A stretch of 64,000 bases of DNA, from NCBI GenBank assembly GCA_904063045.1, contig CAJFCJ010000006.1, positions 1,651,601-1,715,600 on the forward strand. Direction: 5' to 3'. The notes beneath the pieces are model-generated. The model saw nothing but the letters and a program-made list of their open reading frames with translations, did no database searches and had not been told where the DNA came from. The stretch is from Dimorphilus gyrociliatus (taxonomy: Eukaryota > Annelida > Polychaeta > Dinophilidae). Position 1 is the stretch's first letter. Each line of letters starts with the position of its first letter. The translations under genes were made by a program, and so were the position numbers. Shown here piece after piece: positions 51,001 to 61,327 of this stretch.

Positions 51001-52174
51001 ATCCGGTGACCAAACGCCGACTGCAAATCAACAAGCCTCCCCGTCCAGATGGCGTTAGCGCCTTTTTTGGCGGGAAAATAAAAAATAGAATGGGGGGCTG
51101 TTTAAAGAATAAACAATTGCAGCGGCGTTACTATGGCTACGGAGCATAAACTCCAGTACAGATACGTAAACTAAACAACTCTCTCTGGCCTTGTACACAC
51201 ATCGGGCGAAAATAAACAAAAGTGATAAAAGCATTTCGCTTCGCTTTTATTTACACGCTGCCGCTCACTGACACTTTTCGAATTGTTTGACGACCGATTT
51301 TTTTCCACCGACGTTAAAACGACGCAATCGGACGTGTAAACAATTTTAAACAAACACCTTTTCTATAGCATTTTAACTGTTCTATAAAGTTTCGACCGAT
51401 GTTCATTCAATAGAAATTTTTCCCCATATCGCTTTCCTATTCGAATCTTTCTTCGTTTCTATGTTTTTCTATCTAGCACTCTAGCACACACACACTCTCT
51501 CTCTCTCTCTCTCTCTCTCCCTCCATCTCTCTCTCTCTCTCTGTCTTTCTTTCTGGCTGACCCTTTCCGTCCTTCACTCCCTTAGAACATATCTCCTCTT
51601 TCCATATTTACTCTTTTGAGCAGAAAAACTTTTCTCTTTTTGATATTCAAGGCTTTGCGCCCTCCTAACAATACGAAAATCAACGAATTCTTTATATATA
51701 AATATAATACAGGCAAATAATTGTCATAGGCCTTCATCATTGACAGACTTTCACTACTTAACTAATCTTTTGTTAAGTGCTAAAAAGTAATCGCAAAGAT
51801 AGTCGAAGCATCGTAGACCAAAAAAATATTAGAGATTAAGATTAATGGAATAAATCAGATGAAGAATGATAAAGACCATAGGGATTCGTCAGTTGAGGCG
51901 TAAATATAGAATTGTTTCTATTTACGAATCGATAAACAATAAAAATTCACGCTCAAACATAATTATAAATCGGTTACAGATTACGAAACTTGTTAATTTT
52001 ATCTAATTGCTCACTCATGGTTGATCATAAGGTTTACGAATTAAATAGGGCAACAACACATTCAATACAACCAGATGTCGTTAGTGTACTTACATCTGGA
52101 GACGTTAAATTCCTCCCGTGACCGTTCAAATGACCACCGGACATGATCTTCTCAATAGTAAGATTTGAAGCCAT
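48094..52174 (-). CDS. FOXP: FOXP, forkhead box P transcription factor
   Basis: Repressor of the FOXP1/2/4 group. Exons 52094-52174, 50281-50886, 48510-49106, 48303-48451, 48094-48244 are in phase, 527 aa (vertebrates about 700). Order: short N-terminus; NLS-like PAKRKR; Gln-rich region ([13 protein letters not shown]); C2H2 zinc finger CKWPGC...KHLCDEH at about 183-206; leucine zipper [20 protein letters not shown] crossing an exon junction, as in vertebrates; forkhead domain from about 312 ([35 protein letters not shown]); acidic C-terminus. A TAACAG acceptor lies 12 bases before the ATG, so there is an upstream exon; see 53917-53976 for an in-frame candidate. Confidence 0.95.
49107..50280 (-). 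other. FOXP intron between zinc-finger and forkhead exons
   Basis: 1.2 kb, AT-rich, with a TA-rich palindromic stretch near 49490-49560 and three TGTTTAC forkhead-type sites (49926, 49944, 50093). No exon seen. Confidence 0.55.
50887..52093 (-). other. FOXP first coding intron
   Basis: 1.2 kb with a CT microsatellite (51492-51545), a CTCF-like AGATGGCGT at 51042-51055, a TAGGCCTA at 50987-50994 and a forkhead-type GTAAACA at 51336. Confidence 0.5.
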
Positions 52175-52450
52175 ACACCGGCGTTTCTGTTAGGATGAAG
52201 AAAAAAAAAACGTGTGAGCTAAATAAGGAAAGTGTGTCAAGGTCGGATAGTGATTCGGTTTCGCCGAGGCTAATCCAAGAAGCCCTAATTAAATAACTTT
52301 ATTTATATTATGTACTCTCTAGACGCAGATTCTAACAGGGTAGATAAAAAAGCAAATCACTCTCCCTTCCTCCAATATATCATAGAGAAAAATAAATGGA
52401 ACAAATAATATTTTTTCTCGCTAAAGGGCGCAGATTAATTTAGACGCCTA

Positions 52451-52458
52451 TGACGTCA
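52451..52458. promoter_or_regulatory. CRE palindrome TGACGTCA
   Basis: Exact consensus CREB/ATF site in the proposed FOXP 5' intron. Confidence 0.5.
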
Positions 52459-53916
52459 TTATTTCTCTTGAAAAGGGTGAGGTCGTACTCGTACTTGATA
52501 TACTTGCCCTTAACAATACATTTTTTTTAATCAAATTTTATTTATTTTTAGCAGCTAGCAATTGTTCTTAACGACGTAAACTGGAACAAATAGGACTACA
52601 CTCTAACAGATTAATCAGTCACTCAACTCTTGTTATCGACTGCACATAAGTGAACTCTTTCCTTTTACTTTTCTTTTTTTGTCTATTCTATCACATTATA
52701 TAAAAAGTCAACTAAATAAAATGAATAAACAATTTAATAGTTTATAGTTTAGAATAGGAGGTCGCCTTAAAATCTATAGATATGAAAAATAAAAAAAAAA
52801 AGATATATAAGCCTATAGATAGTATTTTCCGCGAACTATACAAAACTCATGTCTTTGTAGAGAATTGGCCAAACAGACACATTTCTATAAGTGTTTTTTT
52901 TCCCTACCTATTTTTTCTATGTATTCAAAGAACTTCAAGTTCGATTCTATATATAGAAAATTATACTTGATTGACTTGTATACTTTAGTACACACGTGTC
53001 TATGATAATATAATGAAAAATGCTCATTTACAATTCGCATAAGTATTAATAATTTCGATTTCTCTAAGCTAATGAATATTCAAAGTACGTTCCTACTTAA
53101 TACACTCAAGGTCATAAAGATCTAACAGATTTCACTGGATTTACAGCATTCAGAAATATCTTTGATCTTTCTAAAAATAATAGTCGTTACATACGAGCAT
53201 AAGATGGAATCACGCAATAGAGAATTTATTTCCGGTTAACGAAATAGAAAATAATAGGCTAAAAAATGCTAAGAAGAAAAAAAAAAACGAATTCGTATGA
53301 TTGAAAAATTACATTATCAAGTCACTTCCGTCTAATTTAAAACAGCTATAGACAATACATTTTTAAATACATATGCTTGCAATGTTACAAAACCACAGGA
53401 TGTAATCGAACAGTCTGTTTCCGGTTCGAAGGATCGACAAGTGATAGGCTGTCAATACTCGTAAAAGAATACTATAAACAAAAGTAACATTTCTTCTAAG
53501 TGATTTCAAACAATTAACGATATCAAATATGAAGAAAAGAAAGTTTTGATTATTGATACAATATTATAAAATTGGAAGCATCCTCTACCGCTCTTCTCTC
53601 TAGTATCTATATCTACCTAGACTTTGCGAATAGGTTTGCTTTGTAACTTGAAGAAGCCATACTTAAATCGCAAGATATATGATTATTTTTTTTTGGTTAA
53701 TTCCATCATTCAATAACGTTTTTTTTTCATAATTTGAATTAAAGTACACCTCTAGCGTAAAGCGTATATAAAAGATATATATACATAAAATTTCTATATA
53801 CTGTATATATATATATATTTATAAGTATAGATGTATACATAAATATAATTATATAAATATTTAACCGGGTCAGAAAAAAATATTGCACAGATGAGAAACA
53901 AAAGATAAAAATTTAC

Positions 53917-53976
53917 CTGGAGAGGAAAGCTTGCTTTTGCCTTTTCACATGCGGCTGTCATAACTAGTAGCTTCAT
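53917..53976 (-). other. FOXP: Candidate upstream exon of FOXP (5' UTR or alternative N-terminus)
   Basis: Minus-strand segment ending CTCTCCAG|GTAAAT. From its ATG (53974-53976) it encodes MKLLVMTAACEKAKASFPLQ and would join the exon at 52186 in phase, reading KRRC into the MASNLTIEK start. It may simply be 5' UTR. Confidence 0.4.
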
Positions 53977-53983
53977 GACGTCA
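53976..53983. promoter_or_regulatory. CRE palindrome TGACGTCA at the proposed FOXP 5' exon
   Basis: Exact consensus site overlapping the first base of the candidate ATG. Confidence 0.5.
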
Positions 53984-54674
53984 CAAACGCCAGAAGCCGA
54001 ATGAAGAGCAAGCGCAGCAGAATGTTATACGTCACACGACTAAGAACGTTCCTATAGGCCTAGATAAAATCGGCGCGCCGATAAAATAGGCTTAGGTCAC
54101 TTTTTTTTATTGCGCACTTCGCCAGTAAATAAACAACACAACAATCCGCGTGTCTCATTAATATTCAGTTTGGCCGATTAGGTTATTGCACCCGACGATA
54201 CGGGGCCTGCGTTTCCAAGAATATATCTTATTTCGTGGGGGCGTCTAATTTTAATTTGCTAGTCACGTTTAAAAAGATTCTGTTACTATTTGATATTTGC
54301 AACCATATAGAAAGAAAGAATAACTTTTTTAATTCCATAAAATTGAAAGAAAAAAAGAGAGCGAACATTTTTACAGGCGACATCTATTGGAGAAGTAAAA
54401 AATTAGAAGACGCTCTAACACACGCCCTTTAAGAAGCAAAAACGATAATTAGCAAGCGCATCGACGCGCGCCATTTTCACGGTCATCAATAATTCGATAG
54501 CATCCCAACATAGCTGGACGGGAATATATTTATCAAAAGCGAAAAAGTTAATGTAAATATGGGAGATGTTTTTGCACGGCAAAATAAATAAACAAATGAT
54601 AAGTTGTCTAGATAGCGGCAATTTTTCGTCTAAAGTCTGTGTAATTATATATGGAAGACGACGTCTAAGTACAA

Positions 54675-54682
54675 TGACGTCA
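54675..54682. promoter_or_regulatory. CRE palindrome TGACGTCA upstream of FOXP
   Basis: Exact consensus site about 700 bp upstream of the candidate FOXP first exon; a half site TACGTCA lies at 54029. Confidence 0.5.
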
Positions 54683-56387
54683 TCTTAAACGCCAAACTTT
54701 GAAGGAGACTCATAATTACTCATATATATAAGCTTAATTGCCCTTAATTCAAGAAACCTCGCATGGCACGGAAGTTCGTTTTTATATGCATAATTTCTGC
54801 AGGGGTCGTTGCACTGTGAATTCTGCAAATTTTGCAGGATAACCTTGAAACGATGTAAAAAAGGAAAACCAAGAAAACAAAGACGCGCGTGGCAAACAAC
54901 TTCACAAATAATGCTTTGCTAACAACGTCGTAACCATGGAAACGTTCATAAAATCTCTTTTTGTACTGAGACAAACAAACAAAAATCGCGTCTGCCGGAG
55001 TAACGCTGTGTTGAAGCGTCAAGTCGTTCTTTTATATTATTGCACTTCTAAAAATATAAGCTATAATTATGCGTTATTTTTATATATGCAAATATTGAAA
55101 ACGCAATAATATGCAAAGTCTATACGCTAATACAAAAATACACATTTATATGCATATACGATTTAATGAATATATATATTTATATATATATGTATACATA
55201 TATATATATATAGTATTACAAGTACTAAATTCTATATAAACTATTCGCTTTCGGCAATTAAGATGGTTTATATATGTCTTTCGGTAAATTTTGCCAAAGA
55301 TGCCTACCAGTTTTTGCAACAATTGTATAAACCACGAAAAAAAGAAATATCTATAAAGCAACATATATAAGTGAGTGATATTTGCATAACGACGCAAACA
55401 AACAGAAACATTTGCAAACAATGTGTTGTCTTTACCAACAAACCAATAAAATAGACTTTATTAAAAATTTTCGCGCTCAGCATACACCTGCGTCACTTTA
55501 TGAATCGATCTCGTTATATATATTTTATTGAGATAGATTGTTTACCGTCGTTATTTACCGACTGAAAAAAAGAACGAATGCGTTATTAACGAGCTCGTTT
55601 TACACGCTGTCGTGGTAAACAAAATGTTTATTAATAACGCAATTGCTCATTTCTCTCTGATCAAATTACTATATCGATTATTCTCCTTAGTGTTTATGTA
55701 ACCTCCATTTTTTTCATTTTTATTATATACTGTTTATTCTCCGCTGAGTAGAAAGTTGAATAGGCCTATGTAAGAATTTAGACTTCATTTTTTTTCCAGC
55801 CAAATTTTCTAACGCTTTCTTAATTATTTAACGCCTTACTCTTTTCAATTTTTAATGATTCGACATATTATGTTTTAAGTTTTCCTTTCATTTCCTTCGT
55901 TGATTAAACGAATTAAAGTTACTTCCCGCCAAAGCGCGCGAAAGAACCTTTTTAAAAAGTAGATAGTTTTTACATAGACATTTATACAAAACGAACCTCA
56001 GATTAGTGAAACGTCGAATATTTTACAGGCGTCCGTCCAGACAACGACCTCTCGGCAAACTTGCAATCCCGGCTCAAACAAATGTAAACAAAACGAATTC
56101 GTTCGCGGACTACTTTTTGTAAACAAAAACAATAATCGATGAATGACTTAAAAATGTGCCGGTCTTTTGACAATTCAACTCAAGGCTAAATTTGTGCTAT
56201 TTAACCACCTACTTTTATAAAGCCGAAAACTTTTTTTTGATGTTAAGAATAAATGAAAACGGATCTATTTTCGCGCGTAAGAATAAATTGTAATCAGGTC
56301 ACTGGAAACCGGTAATTAGCTAGACTATTTCGTAATTATCGCCTATCCTCTATTATCGTTAAGTAAATTAATATTTGGCCTATAGAC

Positions 56388-57667
56388 ATGTCTGAACACC
56401 AAAATTTATCCTCAGTAATAAAAGAAACGCATGCAAAATTGAGAAAAATGTTTAATGAAAAAGATAGTAAAAGTCATGAACTATTGTGGGCTGAACACTG
56501 CTCAAAAGAAGAAGTGCTTAATGAATACGCAACCGCTATGAAAGACTTGGCTACTAAGCATTGGTCAAAGTCACCGTATACGCGTATTAATTGGTGTATT
56601 GACAAAATGAAAGAGTACTTTTTTGAAGGTGGCCTTGAGAAACTGCGAATGAAAGATGAGAGAAGATTAAAACATCACGGCATGACCCAAGACAATGAAA
56701 ATATCCTTATAGAAAATTGCTTGTAAGTAAATTTAAAGGAAAGTTGTAAAAATCAATTACTTTTACAAAAAAAAAGGGTATTTGAGATGGGTCAATTATA
56801 AATAGATAGAGGATTCTATTGATGATTGATGATAGACTCTCTAAGTGTGTGTTTGAAACAGATCTTTTCCATTAAAGAGTGATACACTTCTCTAAATCTT
56901 TACTAAAAAAGAAAAGAAATAGTCTAGTTTATCTTTTATAGGAAACTACCACTGGAAGAAAAAGTACGGTTACTGGATGTCGGAAGTTGCTATAATCCAT
57001 TTGAGAGTTACAATTTTGTTAACTGCCTCCCAATAGACCTATGCCCAGCATCGCCGGTATGTTACCTTATTCGTATGCAAACTGGTTTTTTAGCTTATTC
57101 ACTGACTAATATGTTTGTAATCCTATATCAAGCTGTTTATTTCGGCTATTAACCGGTTTCATCATTAACCAGAGACATCTGTTGTTTATTTCGTAATTTT
57201 TATCACAGACAGTACGACGTTGTGATTTCCTTCAAGTTCCAATTTCTGAAGGATTAACTGAATATGAGGATACTATAAGTTGTTTATGCAAAGAGAATTT
57301 CGACGTCGTGGTATTTTCATTACTTTTAGAATATTTTCCAAGTTCCGAACAGCGTCACATTTGCTGCGAAAAAGCATACGAAGTATTAAAAGGAGATGGC
57401 TTATTGGTTATTATTACTCCCGATTCAAGCCATCAGAATAAGAATATGAATATGATAAAATCTTGGAAATTAGCTATGGAAAATCTAGGATTCACTAGAT
57501 GGCGTTATGAAAAATTGCAACATTTGCATTGTATGGCTTATCGTAAATTTGGGAAGAAACGAGTCTTCTCAGATAATTACAAACTCTTGTTTATTCCTCA
57601 AGATTCCAGAAAAGAAGAACTTTCAAACAGTAAACCAAATTTATCACTGGCTATTTCAACGGGATAG
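56388..57667 (+). CDS. SAMTOR: SAMTOR, S-adenosylmethionine sensor of mTORC1 (BMT2 family)
   Basis: Class I methyltransferase-fold protein that, in other animals, binds GATOR1/KICSTOR when SAM is low and holds mTORC1 off. Exons 56388-56722, 56942-57056 and 57209-57667 join in phase, 302 aa (human about 405, with longer termini). Motif I is VRLLDVGSCYNPF; then LPIDLCPASPTVRRCDFLQV; FDVVVFSLLLEYFPSSEQRH; and the C-terminal IKSWKLAMENLGFTRWRYEKL with LHCMAYRK, all hallmarks of the BMT2/SAMTOR family. The N-terminal helical region is present. No AATAAA follows; the next gene starts 111 bp on. Confidence 0.93.
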
Positions 57668-57778
57668 GAATTAGACGGCACTTGATCCCAAACGTCCACC
57701 AGACGTCTCCAGCGAACGAATTTTTTTTGGCTGGTAAATGAACTTAATCAATGAACGACAGACTGTAGAAGATTTCGG
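57668..57778 (+). other. 111-bp gap between SAMTOR stop and galactosyltransferase start
   Basis: No poly(A) signal. A T-run then CGACAG and TGTAG precede the next ATG by 10-25 bases and could act as splice or trans-splice acceptors. Confidence 0.5.
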
Positions 57779-60373
57779 ATGCGTCTGGTATCGGAACTTC
57801 GCTCTAAAACAGAAGTTCGTCGTTCAAAACTACGATGGTGCTTAACTCTCCTCCTAGCAGTAATAGTTTGCGAGACTATTATTGTTCTTCTTACTGTTTG
57901 TCGGACCTACATAGCTAAAAAGAACAGGAAAGGAATAAAGCGTGAACAAGTCGAGAGCATAACCATAATTCGACAGTCTTTTGACAGTCCTGATATGAAA
58001 AGTTTTATGAACCAATTGGAAACAGACTGCCGTTTAATGACGGAGAATGAGAGCAAAAATCATTGCAAATGTTTTTCTTCGGACCTAGGTTTGTAACTAT
58101 AAAGTCAATCAACTATCTATTGTTATAGATCAGTGCATGATAACTTTTTGGATAAAAAAAAATTGAATAATTTCTTATATGGAAAAAAAGCGGATAATAA
58201 TACAGGGGATAGTATTAAGAGATAGAGATTTACGTTTGTCTTGTAGAAAGTAATCATAATAACAAAAAGAAATTTTGACCTTCTTTTCCGACTCTCGTAC
58301 ATAAATAGCCTATCGCAAAAAAAAATCGGTTCCCATAGAAACCTGCCGGCCATCAATCTAATCCCGAGATATTTCATCCAAAACAGTAGGCAGAATTGGA
58401 ATACGCCTTCGAAACATACCGGAGATTGGTGAAATGGAGCTACAACACAACGAACTGGGCGCTGGGGGAACGTGGGGTCCTAATATTTGCCAGGCTCGTT
58501 TCAGAATCGCCATAATTGTACCTTTCAGGGATAGAGCGGAACATTTGAAAGTATTTCTCAATCACATGCATCCTTTCCTTCAACGACAAAAATTTTATTA
58601 TCGAATAATCGTCGTAGAACAAGTAGGTTTTCCTTCACTTCCAATAGAAATCTATTGATTGAAACTTTCCAATTTTTTTCTTTCTATATCACTGTTCTCT
58701 GTTCCCTAACCGCCTGCAGGAAGGTTATGGAATTTTCAATAAAGCGTCTATGATGAATATTGGTTTTAAGGAGGCATTACGGATGGGAAAATTTGACTGT
58801 TTCATATTCCATGATGTCGATATGCTGCCTGAGGATGACAGAAACTTATACATTTGCTCCTCAGCACCTCGTCACGTAGGAAGTCACGTGGATAAGTGGA
58901 ATTACACGTAAGTTCATTGATGTATAATTATACAGTGAGTAGATTTAGAGGCAATGAATTGTCTAATTACCATGCGTAAAGTCATTATTTCGAGGAAAAA
59001 CGTCGAGTAGCGATAATAAAACTCTACGTTTGCGTCTTCTTTTGCAATAAAGGGTTAATAAAACGCTTTAAATAAGTCAACTGCTGTCTAATATGAGAAT
59101 TTATAGTGAATGAAAGTCGAAATTATCTTATGTAGACTTCATTACAGAGAAATAAACTTCTGTTTAGAAAGTTTTATACGAAATCTTTACATTTATTTTT
59201 TGGGCAAAGATTATATTTGTATGGCGTCTATTTGGGGAAGAAAAACGTGACATATAATTCGGATTTCATGAATCATATAGCTTCGGTTACCGAATATAAT
59301 GCCCATCGGAATTTTGTAGGCCTCATTTTTTTTGCAATCTGAGGAGCCAAGAAAATTTCGCTTCCTCGTTTTATTCAGGCGAAAAAGTAAGGTTATTATT
59401 TATATATTATATATCTATATACTATATACTGTAAATATATATATATATATATATATACTGTATATATATACTGTATATATATATATATAAATTTATATAT
59501 ATATGCAGAATAACTCTGTATGTATTAGTTGTTTGGGAAAAAAGCCGCCTATCTTCCATTCAGACTAGATTCTCATAACAAAAAATTAGAGCATTATCCT
59601 TTTTCTTTAAGGCGTTTTTATTCTAATGAGAAATATGAATATCTTACTTTAATCCTCAAATAAATCATTAGGGTCGTTATCGTTATATAATACTTTTGTA
59701 TTTTAGGCATTTTTTTCTTCACAGTCCTGCTCCGATATAATATGACTTTAGATCTCTTTTAGCAAGAGAGATTTTGTAAAAAATCTGATATATAAACTTC
59801 CTTAAATACAATTGATGAAATTGGGTTGCAATTGAAATGTTACCTAAATACTATAACCAATTACTTAGTTAGTTTCTTCTTTTATGTAGATTACCCTACC
59901 AAGATTTATTTGGTGGAGCGACAGCTTTCACTAAGAAGCAATTCGAGTTCGTCAATGGTTATTCCAACGCTTATTACGGATGGGGTGGTGAAGACGATGA
60001 CATGTTTCGCCGAGTCAAATTCCGGAAGTTCAATATAATTCGTTATCCAAAGTTCGTTTCCAGATATACTATGATCCGACATACGAGTGACGCCGGAAAT
60101 CCGCACAATACTTTAGGCAGTTTGGCGTGGCGTTACCGGCCTCATTCTTACACTAGAGATGGTTTAAATTCTTTAGTTTATAAACGGGTTGCGCTGGAAG
60201 AGAGACCTTTATATACGTGGGTATTGGCCAAAATCGCCACTCACAGAAATAGGTTTTATTGGAGGCACAGAACACATACTGTAGAAAAGAGGATTACAGA
60301 AACGAACTCTCCGCAGTTGGGTCGAACAATTGTAGCTTTTATTAGTTGGCTGTTCTTTTGTATTGGTTTATGA
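57779..60373 (+). CDS. Beta-1,4-galactosyltransferase family (B4GALT1-6 / B4GALNT-like)
   Basis: Golgi type II glycosyltransferase that adds galactose (in some invertebrate relatives GalNAc) to GlcNAc or glucose ends of glycans. Exons 57779-58088, 58387-58622, 58720-58907 and 59890-60373 are in phase, 405 aa. Cytosolic basic N-terminus, helix WCLTLLLAVIVCETIIVLL, stem, then catalytic domain: IIVPFRDRAEHLKVFLNHM, FNKASMMNIGF, the metal-binding DVD in FIFHDVDMLPEDDRN, and GWGGEDDDMFRR for acceptor and UDP-Gal binding. GWGGEDDD argues for the B4GALT1-6 side rather than B4GALT7. The C-terminus has an extra hydrophobic end (IVAFISWLFFCIGL). AATAAA at 60745. Confidence 0.9.
58908..59889 (+). other. 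Third intron of the galactosyltransferase gene
   Basis: 982 bp with an extended TA repeat (about 59398-59503). No exon seen. Confidence 0.6.
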
Positions 60374-61327
60374 CTATGTCGCCTGGGTAGAATGTTCGAC
60401 GAACCTCTACGTGATCGCCGTGTTGTTTACTATTAGTTGAAGATTAACTAGTAAGTATAATTAATAAGACACACCAGTGTTTTATTAAGCGGCTATTGGC
60501 GTAAAGTTTCATTCGGGGCAGAGGGAAAAGTTTCCTTCTGAAAGACACATTCTACTCAGGCGGAACGCATTGAGGACAAACTTTATCTGATTTATTATTT
60601 TCGAATGGGAGAGGAAAGAAAGAGCGTTCAACTGACAAGCTATGTTTTCCATTTTACGTTACACTTTTTTATTACTACCCAGTTTGTACTCAAATCTTTT
60701 TAAATGTTAAGTAACGAATGATTTGTTTTTATAAGAGAAATCACAATAAACATTCGAGCGCTGATACTAGAATATTTGAAATGTTGTTTTGTAAATCCGT
60801 TTTTTATACTTGCTAAATTGATTAAGAGAATGAGGCATCCAAGCTCTTGTATTTTTTATTAAAAAATAGAAGATTACATCATTCCGGTAACTTTAGAAAA
60901 GCTTTTGACACTCGTAAATTAATCGAATAAGGGCTCGAGAGCGTCTTTTTCTATAAAAAAATTTATTTTCCCTCATGCTATGGTTCCTCTAAGAGAAAAG
61001 AAGGGTAATATTATTATGGAACTTATTACTCAACGCTGTGCACGTAGGCTAACAAAGAAAATAAAACTCAATTAGTTTGTCATTCTCTGCGTTATGTGGG
61101 ATGGCACGGAGTTGAAGAGGAGAAAAGAAGTGTACACTAACGTCAAGTGCTTATTATAATTGTCGTATCACGTATACGTTTTCCTCTATAACCTGGGTAG
61201 GCACGTCTAACCAAAGCAATTACGTGATCAGATTATATTATATATATTCGTATAAACAGGGAAACAAAATGCAATTCTCAGCTTAACAACAGAAGAAAGA
61301 CTTCGGAGAAAAGAATCACCTTGGATG
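60374..61327. other. 3' UTRs of convergent galactosyltransferase and EXOSC10
   Basis: 954 bp. AATAAA at 60745-60750 (plus) and TTTATT at 60962-60967 (minus) fit the two transcripts. No gene seen. Confidence 0.5.
60745..60750 (+). terminator. Poly(A) signal of the galactosyltransferase gene
   Basis: AATAAA 372 bp after the stop codon. Confidence 0.55.

Larger units (their letters stand above)
52175..56387. other. FOXP 5' region and intergenic space to SAMTOR
   Basis: 4.2 kb holding FOXP 5' noncoding exon(s), its promoter and the SAMTOR promoter. Seen: two exact CRE palindromes upstream of the proposed 5' exon and one in the following intron, a 14-bp GC-rich palindrome at 54069-54082, and forkhead-type sites at 55539, 55615, 56084 and 56119. 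No separate gene found. Confidence 0.5.

Noticed and set aside
57779-60373. B4GALT7 identity
   Set aside because: The acceptor loop is GWGGEDDD with VVEQ and FNKASMMNIGF, as in B4GALT1-6, not GWGREDDE of B4GALT7.
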